DNA of 64,000 nucleotides from CALFMR01 sp035550595 (lineage in GTDB: Bacteria; Acidobacteriota; Vicinamibacteria; Vicinamibacterales; SCN-69-37), in NCBI GenBank assembly GCA_035550595.1, contig DASZOV010000001.1:21049-85048 (forward strand), written 5' to 3'. The notes below the pieces were generated by a model. It was not told where the DNA came from. It made no database searches and worked only from the letters and a program-made list of their open reading frames with translations. Position 1 is the first letter of the stretch; each line of letters starts with the position of its first letter. Both the position numbers and the translations under genes were made by a program. This document shows positions 34,361 through 42,862 of this stretch, piece after piece.

Positions 34361-34903
34361 TCACCGGATGCTGTGCAGATAGCCCTTCGTCGCGAGCATC
34401 TCACCGGTCTGGCGGTAGATGTCCGGATCTTTCGGCGTCCACGTGGCGAGGCCGTCGACGTAGCGATTGAACATGCAGAACGCGGCGGCGATGAGGACGG
34501 TGTCGTGAATCGCCTTGTCGTCGGCGCCCGCGGCACGGGCGCGAGCGATATCTGACTCGCCGACGAGACGGCCGTCCTGCCGCACCTTGGCCGCGATCGC
34601 CAGTAGCGCGCGCATCTTTTCCGACACAGGCGCCTCGACCAAATTCGCAAGTGTCGCATCGACGACGGCCGCGTTCTGACCGTAGAGCTCGCGCGCGGTG
34701 GCAGCGTGCGCGTTCGTGCAGAAGTAACACTCGTTGCCGTGCGACACGCTCGTCGCGATGAGCTCACGCTCGGCGGGCGTGAGCGACGACGGCCCACGCA
34801 AGAGCGCCTGCGCCAGGCCGTTCAGATGGACCTCGGTCTCGGGATACGCGAGCATCGGCCCGACAATGCCGGGCGCGCCGTCGGGAAGCGCGATGTGAGC
34901 CAT
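34361..34903 (-). CDS. AhpD-like carboxymuconolactone-decarboxylase-family protein (peroxidase-related)
   Basis: 180 residues. The CMD/AhpD helical core has the redox motif ECYFCTNAHA (C59, C62, H66) preceded by LTPAERELIATSVSHGN. Proteins of this 'peroxidase-related' type reduce peroxides or act as disulfide donors. A CMD repeat continues with ADDKAIHDTVLIAAAFCMFNRYVDGLATW. It begins near a divergent DUF2264 gene; no partner reductase is adjacent. Confidence 0.85.
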   Translation of the reverse strand: MAHIALPDGAPGIVGPMLAYPETEVHLNGLAQALLRGPSSLTPAERELIATSVSHGNECYFCTNAHAATARELYGQNAAVVDATLANLVEAPVSEKMRALLAIAAKVRQDGRLVGESDIARARAAGADDKAIHDTVLIAAAFCMFNRYVDGLATWTPKDPDIYRQTGEMLATKGYLHSIR

Positions 34904-35080
34904 GACGTGAGCCTTTCGATCGAATCGCGGCAGGCGCGACGATCGATGCTATCTGGCGGGACCGGCGAAGGTAATAGTGCGTTTGGAGGAGGGACGGCTT
35001 CGCGCGGCCGGGCGTGCCACAGCGGAACTATGATGACCCGCGCTTCCCCACACGCAGGCGCAGGCGCCGAAGGAGGACTC

Positions 35081-36337
35081 GTGGATCGACGCGCGTTCAT
35101 CAAAGCAACGGGCGGCACCGCCGCGGCAGCGTTCGTCGCGCGCCCGGTGGCGGCCGCGCAGGTCACGCCAGCCACGATCGCGATGCCCGCGACGCTCACC
35201 GGCAACCGCAGCGCCTGGGTCGACCGGCTGCGACGGATCGCAGATCCCGTCCTCACGCACCTGGCCGCAGGCACGCTGAAAGCGCGGATGCCGGTCGAAC
35301 AGCCGGTGGGCGCGCACCGCGAAAGCGTGACACATCTCGAAGCGCTCGGTCGCCTCCTCGCCGGCCTCGCACCGTGGCTCAATCTCGCGGCCGACGACAC
35401 GGACGAAGGACGCCTTCGCGCGCGCTACGCGGATCTTGCTCGTCAGGCGATTGGCCGCGCGGTCGATCCGGCCTCGCCCGATTTCCTGAACTTCACGACC
35501 GGCGGTCAGCCGCTCGTCGACGCCGCGTTCCTCGCGCAAGGCCTCATTCGCGCGCCCGAGGCGCTCATTGCCGCGCTCGACGCCAGAACGAAACGACAAC
35601 TCGTCGCCGCGCTCGAGTCGACGCGCACGATCCTGCCGCCGTACAACAACTGGCTGCTCTTCACTGCCACGGTCGAAGCCGGACTCGCCCGCCTCGGCGC
35701 GTCCTGGGACGTCGTCCGCGTGGACTACGCGTTGCGGCAACACGAGCAGTGGTACAAGGGCGACGGCCTCTACGGCGACGGGCCGACTTTTCACTGGGAC
35801 TACTACAACAGCTTCGTCATCCAGCCGATATTGCTCGACGTGCTCGACGTCTGCGGCGATCACACGGCGGCATGGCGCGATCTGGCGGCGAAGGTACGAC
35901 CGCGCACAGAGCGTTACGCCGCGATCCAGGAACGGCTCGTCGCGCCGGACGGATCGTTTCCGCCGATCGGCCGTTCGATCGCATATCGCTGCGGCGCGTT
36001 CCATCTGCTCGCGAGCGTCTCGCTTCGTCGCGAACTGCCCGATGAGTTGCCGCCCGGCCAGGTGCGCGCGGCGCTCACCGCCGTCATCCGCCGATCGCTC
36101 GACGCGCCCGACACGTTCGACGCCGACGGCTGGCTACGCATCGGCTTCGCCGGTCATCAACCAGGGATCGGCGAGACGTACATCTCGACGGGCAGTCTCT
36201 ATCTCGCGGCCGTCGCGTTTCTTCCGCTTGGACTCCCGCCGAGCGATGCGTTCTGGACGAGTGCGGCCGAACCTTGGACGTCGGCGCGCGCGTGGTCAGG
36301 CGCGGCGTTTCCGATCGATCACGCGCTCAATGGATAG
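35081..36337 (+). CDS. Tat-exported DUF2264 protein (alpha-toroid, glycosidase-like)
   Basis: 418 residues. GTG at 35081 was chosen because AGGAGG lies four bases upstream and the frame starts directly with a Tat signal (DRRAFIKATGGTAAAAFVA). The body shows the DUF2264 signatures NNWLLFTATVEAGLARLG, WYKGDGLYGDGPTFHWDYYNSFVIQPILLDV and IGRSIAYRCGAFHLLASVSL, ending with GWLRIGFAGHQPGIGETYISTGSLYLAA. DUF2264 proteins form an (alpha/alpha) toroid and act in polysaccharide use. No neighbouring carbohydrate gene supports a specific substrate. Confidence 0.88.
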   Translation: MDRRAFIKATGGTAAAAFVARPVAAAQVTPATIAMPATLTGNRSAWVDRLRRIADPVLTHLAAGTLKARMPVEQPVGAHRESVTHLEALGRLLAGLAPWLNLAADDTDEGRLRARYADLARQAIGRAVDPASPDFLNFTTGGQPLVDAAFLAQGLIRAPEALIAALDARTKRQLVAALESTRTILPPYNNWLLFTATVEAGLARLGASWDVVRVDYALRQHEQWYKGDGLYGDGPTFHWDYYNSFVIQPILLDVLDVCGDHTAAWRDLAAKVRPRTERYAAIQERLVAPDGSFPPIGRSIAYRCGAFHLLASVSLRRELPDELPPGQVRAALTAVIRRSLDAPDTFDADGWLRIGFAGHQPGIGETYISTGSLYLAAVAFLPLGLPPSDAFWTSAAEPWTSARAWSGAAFPIDHALNG

Positions 36338-36345
36338 AAGACACC

Positions 36346-36440
36346 GATCAAGTTAGAAGTTCGAGGCCAGAAGCCAAGGGAAGTCAGAAGTTGGAAGCCA
36401 GAAGCCAGAAGTGACGGGGGCGCCTTCGGCGCGTCCTTCT
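36346..36440. repeat. Composite family 1 repeat with CGCC-TTC-GGCG hairpin
   Basis: AGTTAGAAGTTCGAGGCCAG is followed by two GAAGCCAGAAG-type units and then GGGCGCCTTCGGCGC. The order matches the element at 22.26 kb. It sits between convergent genes. Confidence 0.8.
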
Positions 36441-37070
36441 TCAACTGGGGACGTAGTGCGTCGATCGCAGCATCACCTCGACGTGAAGACCTGGCGCCGC
36501 GGCACGTGCGTCGGCGAACGGCCGCGTCGCGACGGGGCGGAGTCGGTGCGTCGTCGGATCATGTTCGACTTCGACACACTCGCCGGCTTCGAATGCGCCC
36601 GTGTCCGCCACGAGGTCGAGGACGCGGGCACCGAAATCCGTGTTGGTCCGTGTGAGCAGGTACACGACAGGCGCCATGCGCGCGAAGTCGGCGAGGTAGC
36701 CGAGGACTTGCGGCGTTTCGATGTGTTGAAGTACGAGCGACGCGAAGACGAGATCGACGCGTGCGATGCGCATCGCGTTCCAATCGTCGACGAGCGTATC
36801 GACCGCGACGGGCGCGAGCGTTCGGCAGCGCGCGATCATCGGCGGCAGATCGAAGCCAACGACGCGGCGCGCGATCGTCTTCAAGTACGGAAAGTTCCGC
36901 CCGAGGCCGCAGCCGAAGTCGAGGACCGTGTCGATGGGTTCGGGCAGCGCGATCGTCGGCACGTACGGCGTGAACGGCTTGCCGTCGCGATAGCCGGTCA
37001 GAATGCGCTCGCGCAGCTCATCGTCTGTCTCGCGGTTCGCGGCCGCGGCCCAGTCGTTGTCGTCGGTCAT
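36441..37070 (-). CDS. SAM-dependent methyltransferase
   Basis: 209 residues from the ATG at 37070. Motif I is VLDFGCGLGRNFPYL, motif II VVGFDLPPMI, and motif IV DLVFASLVLQHIE, with a C-terminal half containing MAPVVYLLTRTNTDFGARVLDLV. Substrate unknown. It follows the amino-acid permease by 37 bp on the same strand and may be co-transcribed. The longer frame to 37157 overlaps the permease end and is not needed. Confidence 0.82.
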   Translation of the reverse strand: MTDDNDWAAAANRETDDELRERILTGYRDGKPFTPYVPTIALPEPIDTVLDFGCGLGRNFPYLKTIARRVVGFDLPPMIARCRTLAPVAVDTLVDDWNAMRIARVDLVFASLVLQHIETPQVLGYLADFARMAPVVYLLTRTNTDFGARVLDLVADTGAFEAGECVEVEHDPTTHRLRPVATRPFADARAAAPGLHVEVMLRSTHYVPS

Positions 37071-37107
37071 TGAGTGATGTCCACCGGTCGCGCCGCCCGT
37101 CGTCACA

Positions 37108-38418
37108 TCATGTGCCAGCCGGCACCGATGGTCGCCGGAAAAAGTAAATGACGCCACCGGCGGCGATCGCGACAGCGGCCGCCGCGAGATGCGTCCACGT
37201 CGCAGCGGCCATCAACGCGATCGACACGCAAAACGCCGCCACGGGAATCGCGAAACCGCCCGGCAGCCCGATCGCCTCTGGTTTGGCCACCAGCCGCGGG
37301 CGAAGGACGATGACCGCGATCGTCGTCGCGATGTAAGTCAGGAGCCGCGTCACGACCGAGAGGAGCGCGAGCGCGACGAAGCTGCCGGTGAGCGCGAGAA
37401 CTGCGGCCGCGATCGACTGCACGACGATCGCCACGGCGGGCGTGCGGTACCGCGGGTGCACATGTGCGAGCGCCGCCGGGCCGAAGCCATCCGCCGCAAG
37501 CGCATAGGCATAGCGCGGACCGAACAGCGTCGTGTTGCCGATGTTGCCGACAATCGACACGACCGCGCCTGCCGTCATCACCAGCGCGGCGCCTGGTCCC
37601 GCGATGCGCGCCGCCGCGTCAGCGAGTGGCGACGCGGCCTCCGCAAGTCCGGGCAGCGTGCCGACCGCGACCATCTGGATGGCGGCGTAGGTCAACGTGA
37701 CGATGACGATCATCGCGACCATGGCGAAGGGCACGTCGCGCTGCGGGTTGCGATATTCGGCGGCTGCCGACGGCGTGTTCTCGAAGCCCGCGTAGGCGAA
37801 GAGCAGCAGGAGCGCGGCTTCACCGACGCGATGACCGGCCGGCGGCGTCTCGACCGCGAGGCGGGACCAATCGACGAACGCGAGTCCTACCACCGCGAAG
37901 AGGACGAGCGGCACCATCTTGGCGATCGTCAAAGCAACGGCCATCACAGCGCCAGCACGCACGCCAACGACGTTCACCCAGGTCACACTGCCGATGGCGA
38001 CGACGATCACAGCCGCGCGACCAGAAGCGCTTTCTGCCGCGGGCCAGAATGGAGCGACGGCGAGCGTCAGTCCGGCCGAGAGCGCGGCGACCGACGCGAT
38101 GCGCGTCAGCCACATCAGCCATCCGACTTCGAAGCCGACGAACGGACCGAACGCTTCGCGCGCGTAGAGGTACGAGCCGCCGGCCTGATCGAAGCCGCTC
38201 GCGGCCTGCGCGTAACAAAGCACGAGCAGACCGACGACAGCGCCGGCGAGGAGCACGGCCCAGACGCTGGCCGCGCCGAGCAACGCGGCCGCAGCCGCCG
38301 GCAGAAGGTAGATGCCGCTGCCGATGACGTCGTTGGTCGCGAGGCCGACGATCTGCCAGCGCGACACCGCACGCACGAGCGTCGGGCGGTCGGCGGCGGG
38401 CCGGTCGGCTGACGGCAT
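37108..38418 (-). CDS. APC-family amino acid permease
   Basis: 436 residues with about 12 hydrophobic helices. The first helices read VGLATNDVIGSGIYLLPAAAA, the conserved unwound substrate-binding segment of the APC superfamily, and FVGFEVGWLMWLTRIASVAA. AYAGFENTPSAAAEYRNPQRDVP matches the helix 6 consensus. It imports or exchanges amino acids across the inner membrane. The ATG at 38418 was chosen, since codons upstream run into a repeat element and read as low-complexity Arg/Gly/Asp. Confidence 0.9.
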   Translation of the reverse strand: MPSADRPAADRPTLVRAVSRWQIVGLATNDVIGSGIYLLPAAAAALLGAASVWAVLLAGAVVGLLVLCYAQAASGFDQAGGSYLYAREAFGPFVGFEVGWLMWLTRIASVAALSAGLTLAVAPFWPAAESASGRAAVIVVAIGSVTWVNVVGVRAGAVMAVALTIAKMVPLVLFAVVGLAFVDWSRLAVETPPAGHRVGEAALLLLFAYAGFENTPSAAAEYRNPQRDVPFAMVAMIVIVTLTYAAIQMVAVGTLPGLAEAASPLADAAARIAGPGAALVMTAGAVVSIVGNIGNTTLFGPRYAYALAADGFGPAALAHVHPRYRTPAVAIVVQSIAAAVLALTGSFVALALLSVVTRLLTYIATTIAVIVLRPRLVAKPEAIGLPGGFAIPVAAFCVSIALMAAATWTHLAAAAVAIAAGGVIYFFRRPSVPAGT

Positions 38419-38454
38419 GGGATCGCGAGTGAGGATACGCGGAAATCGACCAGG

Positions 38455-38495
38455 GTTCCCCTGGGCCTGAAGGCCCAGGGCTCCACAAACATCCC
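38455..38495. repeat. Palindromic repeat, type A
   Basis: Arms CCCTGGGCCT and AGGCCCAGGG flank GA at 38459-38480, followed by CTCCAC. The same element occurs at 40.42, 40.48, 42.54, 57.30 and 57.41 kb. Confidence 0.85.
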
Positions 38496-38524
38496 CTTCG
38501 CGATCTTCGCGGCTTCGCGTGAGG
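38495..38524. repeat. TTCGCGATCTTCGCG-type repeat (family 5)
   Basis: CTTCGCGATCTTCGCGGCTT followed by CGCGTGAGG. Near-identical copies are at about 42.60, 42.83 and 61.49 kb. Confidence 0.75.
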
Positions 38525-38531
38525 CCGAGCC

Positions 38532-40523
38532 TCACTTCGCAATCTGCAGATTCTGGACGACGTGGCCGCCCTCCGCGATCGCGATGTGCAGTGACGCCGG
38601 CACGACCTGATCGAGCAGGTCCGCGCGCTTCCAATCGCGCGGATCGAGGTCGGTCAGTGCCGCGAGGTAGTAGTCGCCTGGCGGCAGGTCGCGGATGTCG
38701 AACGTGCCGTCGCTGCCCGGCCGCGCGAACGCCAGACGCCTGCCGTCAGATCGCCACATCGTACGGTCGGTGGTGAAGACGACGACATAGTAGTTCGGAG
38801 CCGGCGTGCCCGCGGGCGTCTGCAACCGGCCGCTCACCTCCGTGTGCCGGTCCGTGAACGTCAGCACGAGGCCATTCATATCGTTCTCGCCGCCCGTGAT
38901 CGCGAGCGGCGCGTCGAGCAGGTCGCGGCCGTCGAGCATCGCGGACCGCAGCCACCAGCCTTGGGCGACAGCAGGAACCGTTGCGTTGGCGACATACGTC
39001 CCCGGCAGCACACCGCGGAACGTGAACGTGCCGTCTTCCTCGATCGTCGCCGATGTCGCCGTTGCCGGCCCGCTCACGACGCCGCCCCCACCGCCGTTGC
39101 TGCGCGCCACCGACATCTGCTCCGGCGTCAGCGGCGTGAGCGATACGCGGCCGTCGAGCTTCGCTGGCGGCGTGGCCGACACGGCGTCGAAGGCGATGCG
39201 GCCCGTGATCCTCGGCGCCGGCTGCAGCGCGAGCGTCACGCCGCTGATGTCCTCGCCGTCGACGGCGAGGCTCGTGCGCGCCCAGAGCAGCCGCGCGGCA
39301 AACTCCTCGGGCGTGGGATCGTGTTGGACCATCGTGACGCCAGTGGCCGTACGCACGATGCGCGCCGCTCCTGGGACGAAGTCCGCGGTCAGCAGGTACT
39401 GGCCGGGAACGACACCGGTGAAGGTGAAGCGTCCGTCGGCGCCCGGCGACTTCGTCAGCAGCGGCACGGCTCGGACGAACGACGGCACGACGATCCCGCT
39501 CTGGACGCCGAGACGGACTTGAATCGACGGCAGCGGGCCGGCCGCGCTCGTGACGAGCCCCTCGATCGTCGCCGCCCGTACCGGCATGTACGTGATGTCC
39601 ACACCGGCGCGCTCCTCGCCCGCCGCAACGGTGACGGGCGTCGCCTGCGCCATGTCGGGCGTCCCAGGATAGAAGATGCCGGTGTAGGCGTAGTCACGAC
39701 GTTCGGTCGTCGACGGCGATCGCGCCGTCGCTGGAGCCGAGGTCGCGCCGGCCAGCACTCCGGTCCGTCCCGCCGATCGCGCGGCGGCCTCGAAGGCTGC
39801 GTCCATCTCGGCCGATGAAAGAATTTCCATCGGCTCGGTGGCGATGCCATTGCCCGGTCGAGCGGCCGCGACGAGATACGCGCCCGGCGCGAGGCCGTAC
39901 GCACGATACACGCCGCGATCGTCCGTGACGACATCGCTCGTCATGACGGGACGCGCCAGCGCATCCGGCCGCGGCGCATCGACCGCGGAAACAGCCATCC
40001 GCGCGCCGGGCACCGGCTCGCCGTTCCGATCGCGGACGGTACCGGTAATCACCGCGCCGTGCACTATCGTGATGACCACATCCGCGACCGTCTGCCCGGC
40101 CGCGAGCGAAATGGCCGTTCCCGGACGCCCCGGACGCGCGGCGCCATAGGCCGTGGAGATGAACGCCGGCTTCGACGCCGTCAACGTGAATCGGCCGACG
40201 GGCACTCCATCGAACACGAACGCGCCATCGTCATCGGTGATCGCGCTGCGACTGCCGGCGCCGCCGGCCATTGTCACGATGGCCCGGCGGACCGGCGTTG
40301 GCTGCGGACCGGACGCGACGACATGACCGGCGATGCGGCCCGCGCCGGTGCGGGCTTGCGCAGACGCAGGCGTCCGCGCGGCAAGGAAGAGGGCCATGAG
40401 CACGAGCAAGACAGTACGGAGCCCCGGGCCTTCAGGCCTGGGAATGCATTTCTCGTCGCTGCGATTCCGGCTTCTCCCTGGGCCTGAAGGCCCAGGGCTC
40501 CACGAACGGAAAGTTCCCTTCAT
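38532..40523 (-). CDS. Exported carboxypeptidase-regulatory-like protein with repeat-derived N-terminal extension
   Basis: 663 residues. The ATG at 40523 has GGAGG seven bases upstream and overlaps the stop of the upstream gene (ATGA). Between the start and the signal peptide (TVLLVLMALFLAARTPASAQA) lie about 33 residues (for example WSPGPSGPGR and CIPRPEGPGL) encoded by two type A palindromes. The mature protein is a chain of beta-sandwich domains (IAGHVVASGPQPTPVRRAIV, ITGTVRDRNGEPVPGARMAV, GLVTSAAGPLPSIQVRL, ITGRIAFDAVSATPPAKLDG), each followed by a 'GxYxxxA' end such as LPPGDYYLAAL. Probably a surface or periplasmic protein; function unknown. The paired upstream gene is of the same type. 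Confidence 0.75.
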   Translation of the reverse strand: MKGTFRSWSPGPSGPGRSRNRSDEKCIPRPEGPGLRTVLLVLMALFLAARTPASAQARTGAGRIAGHVVASGPQPTPVRRAIVTMAGGAGSRSAITDDDGAFVFDGVPVGRFTLTASKPAFISTAYGAARPGRPGTAISLAAGQTVADVVITIVHGAVITGTVRDRNGEPVPGARMAVSAVDAPRPDALARPVMTSDVVTDDRGVYRAYGLAPGAYLVAAARPGNGIATEPMEILSSAEMDAAFEAAARSAGRTGVLAGATSAPATARSPSTTERRDYAYTGIFYPGTPDMAQATPVTVAAGEERAGVDITYMPVRAATIEGLVTSAAGPLPSIQVRLGVQSGIVVPSFVRAVPLLTKSPGADGRFTFTGVVPGQYLLTADFVPGAARIVRTATGVTMVQHDPTPEEFAARLLWARTSLAVDGEDISGVTLALQPAPRITGRIAFDAVSATPPAKLDGRVSLTPLTPEQMSVARSNGGGGGVVSGPATATSATIEEDGTFTFRGVLPGTYVANATVPAVAQGWWLRSAMLDGRDLLDAPLAITGGENDMNGLVLTFTDRHTEVSGRLQTPAGTPAPNYYVVVFTTDRTMWRSDGRRLAFARPGSDGTFDIRDLPPGDYYLAALTDLDPRDWKRADLLDQVVPASLHIAIAEGGHVVQNLQIAK
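40417..40503. repeat. Two type A palindromes inside the 5' end of a coding sequence
   Basis: One imperfect copy (arms CCCCGGGCCT / AGGCCTGGGA, about 40423-40443) and one perfect copy (40476-40497; arms CCCTGGGCCT / AGGCCCAGGG around GA). Both are translated, immediately after the start codon of the gene ending at 38532. Confidence 0.85.
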
Positions 40524-42505
40524 GGCCGCACCTCCGTTACCTGCAGCGCTTGACTGCGCGTCTCGTTCCAGTCGACCGACACGCGCGTCGCCGATGATGC
40601 GGCGGCCTGAAGGAACCGCGGATCCTGCCAGGCGTCGATCCGATCGCCGTCGACGGCGATCAGGTAGTAGTCGCCGGCCGGGACGCTGAGTTGATACGTG
40701 CCGCTGTTGGTCACGGCCGCGGCTTGAATGCGGCGCGGCTGGAAACCGTAATTCGTCCACTGCGCGGGTTCGGCCGGAAACGCGATGACCGCGGCGCCGT
40801 GCGGATGCGACGCGACGTTCGCGACGCTCCCGTTGATCTTCGCCGGCGACACGTTCGGATCGATCGTGATGACGACGCCGGTGATGTCCTGCCCCGTCGA
40901 CGTGTCGATCGGCGTGTAGGTGTAGTCGTGGCCGTTCCACGTAATCGACGTCGTGTTGCTGCCGAGCGTATGGATGAGATAGCGGCCCCGCATGAGGCCG
41001 TCGACGGCAAAGGCGAGCGTCGTCGGGTCTGGCCGCTTCGTGTGAATGCCAAGCGATGTCGATCCGTCGGCGGGCTCGACCATGACGAACGGCGGCGGTG
41101 CCTGCGGCAAACCTCCGGCCGCCGGTGTCGTCGGAGCGCGCTTCGTGTCCTCGATGACGACGCGCCCGGTCATCGACACCGCGCGCCGCAGCGTGACGAC
41201 GACATCAGTCAGATCGGCGCCGCCCACTTCGATCGGCTGCCACGCCCACATCGTCGCGTCACCGGCGCCGCTGGTGTAGGTGTAAGACGTTCCCAGCGGC
41301 GCGGCCGCGATGTCGCCGCCACCGCCACTGCTGCGCACGAAACCCGGCGTCGGCAGCGACGGATCGTTGGAGAATCCCTGCGAGTTGTAGCGGAGCTCGG
41401 CAAACGATCGCCGGGCGTCAATCGTGTATCGGCCGGCCGGCACGTCGAGGAATTCGAACGTGCCGTTCTTCTCCACGAGCGCCGTAGCCGCTTCGCTGCC
41501 CAGGCCGAGATCCTCGGCGCCTGGAGGAACGAGCCGGAGCAGCAATCCTGCGATTGACGAGGCCGGTCCGTCGACGCGACCCGAAATGCGCCACGTCGGC
41601 ACGGGGCGGAGCTGAAAGTCGATGCCGTCGCGTTCCTGGCCCGCAGCGAGATCGATCGGCGCGGCTTCTGCCACGCCCGCGGCGTTCGGATAGAACGCGA
41701 TCGGATACGCCTGCGGCTGACCGCCGGCCGGCGATGGGATGGCGTAGTTGCCGACAATGAGACGCGCATGCGCGCCGGCGTCGACCGCGCGGTAATCGGG
41801 TGCGACGGCGCCGCGGCTCGCCATCACCGGCAACATGCCCGCCACCACGCTGGCCGGTGTATCGGTGGGTACGGCGGTCGCGACCGACGGCACTTCGACG
41901 ACGTATCGGCCGGCCGAGAGACCGGCGAGGCGGTACATGCCGCGGTCGTCGGTCTTCGCGGATGGTCCCACGGCCACGTGCGGCGCGCCGGCGACGGTCA
42001 ACTGCGCGAGTGCGCGCACATAGGCGCCGACGATCGGCTCACCGCGTTCGTCGACGACCGTGCCGCCAATCACGCCGGGCCGCACGAGCTCGACGCGCAG
42101 GTCCTGCAGCCACTGTCCGTCGGCGAGCGTGACGGGCTGCGATTTCCCGTCGCGGGCGCCGTACGCGCCGTCGAAGTATCCGGGCTTGGCGGCGTGAAGG
42201 CTGACGTAGTCTCCCGCGACGAGTTGACTGAAGATGAAGCGCCCTTTCGCGTCGCTGAGCTGACGGAGCGCGCCGATCCCGCGACCGGTCAACGTCACCA
42301 TGGCGTCGGTGAGAGGCGCGCCCGTCCGCGCGTCGACGACGACGCCGCTGATGACGCCCGTGCCCGACGGCGGCTTCGTCGCGGCGCCCGGCGGCACGAA
42401 TGGCGGAACGACCTGCTGCGCCGCGCCGGGTGCCTGCGCCAACGCTGCGATGCACGCGGCGACGACGATGACCGTGACACGTCCGTACCGAAGGCTCAGG
42501 GCCAT
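40520..42505 (-). CDS. Exported carboxypeptidase-regulatory-like protein
   Basis: 661 residues with a signal peptide (VTVIVVAACIAALAQAPGAAQ). Beta-sandwich domains: GVISGVVVDARTGAPLTDAMVTLTGRG, VIGGTVVDERGEPIVGAYVRAL, RISGRVDGPASSIAGLLLRLVPPG, and a final PAGDYYLIAVDGDRIDAWQDPRFLQAAASSATRVSVD. Same architecture as the gene that follows, to which it is coupled by ATGA, so the two may form a complex or act together at the cell surface. No catalytic motif seen. A type A palindrome lies about 30 bp upstream of the start. Confidence 0.75.
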   Translation of the reverse strand: MALSLRYGRVTVIVVAACIAALAQAPGAAQQVVPPFVPPGAATKPPSGTGVISGVVVDARTGAPLTDAMVTLTGRGIGALRQLSDAKGRFIFSQLVAGDYVSLHAAKPGYFDGAYGARDGKSQPVTLADGQWLQDLRVELVRPGVIGGTVVDERGEPIVGAYVRALAQLTVAGAPHVAVGPSAKTDDRGMYRLAGLSAGRYVVEVPSVATAVPTDTPASVVAGMLPVMASRGAVAPDYRAVDAGAHARLIVGNYAIPSPAGGQPQAYPIAFYPNAAGVAEAAPIDLAAGQERDGIDFQLRPVPTWRISGRVDGPASSIAGLLLRLVPPGAEDLGLGSEAATALVEKNGTFEFLDVPAGRYTIDARRSFAELRYNSQGFSNDPSLPTPGFVRSSGGGGDIAAAPLGTSYTYTSGAGDATMWAWQPIEVGGADLTDVVVTLRRAVSMTGRVVIEDTKRAPTTPAAGGLPQAPPPFVMVEPADGSTSLGIHTKRPDPTTLAFAVDGLMRGRYLIHTLGSNTTSITWNGHDYTYTPIDTSTGQDITGVVITIDPNVSPAKINGSVANVASHPHGAAVIAFPAEPAQWTNYGFQPRRIQAAAVTNSGTYQLSVPAGDYYLIAVDGDRIDAWQDPRFLQAAASSATRVSVDWNETRSQALQVTEVRP

Positions 42506-42529
42506 GGCGGCGCTCCTCGTATTTAGTTG

Positions 42530-42562
42530 TGGAACCCTGGGCCGTTAGACCCAGGGGACACG
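42530..42562. repeat. Palindromic repeat, type A (degenerate centre)
   Basis: CCCTGGG and CCCAGGG at 42536-42557 with a changed core (CCGTTAGA). It lies in the upstream region of the carboxypeptidase-regulatory-like operon. Confidence 0.7.
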
Positions 42563-42596
42563 TAAATCTGGCAATGCTTCTGTCTTTAACTGTGTC

Positions 42597-42620
42597 CTTC
42601 GCGATCTTCGCGTGAGGCCT
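42597..42620. repeat. TTCGCGATCTTCGCG-type repeat (family 5)
   Basis: CCTTCGCGATCTTCGCGTGA with following GGCC. Copy of the element at 38.50 kb. Confidence 0.7.
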
Positions 42621-42636
42621 TTTTCTACGGCAGTCG

Positions 42637-42805
42637 TGTCATCTTCTTTGCAGTGCGTGGGGGCCATCTTTTCTTTGATTGCTCGCGGGGCCCCCACCCC
42701 CGCTCGCCCGCTCAGCGCCGCTCCTATGTCGCGGGCTTCGCGGACCTTCCTTTGATGCGCTTCGGCGCCCTCACGACGTTCGGGGCCTCGCGGTGTCATC
42801 TTTCT
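42637..42805. repeat. Hairpin repeat family 2 (diverged copy)
   Basis: Starts TGTCATCTTCTTTGCAGTGC and ends with CTCGCGGTGTCATCTTT, the borders of the copies at 52.36 and 61.35 kb. The central stem is changed to GCGGGG / CCCCGC (42685-42703) around CCCCCAC, and an extra ~60 bp is present. Confidence 0.75.
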
Positions 42806-42827
42806 TGGTTTGCTTTCTATCTCTTTC

Positions 42828-42858
42828 CCTTCGCGTCTTCGCGTCTTCGCGTGAGGGC
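42828..42858. repeat. TTCGCGTCTTCGCG-type repeat (family 5)
   Basis: Three TTCGCGTC-like 9-mers in a row end with GTGAGGGC, next to the stop codon of the following minus-strand gene. Confidence 0.7.
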
Positions 42859-42862
42859 TTTT

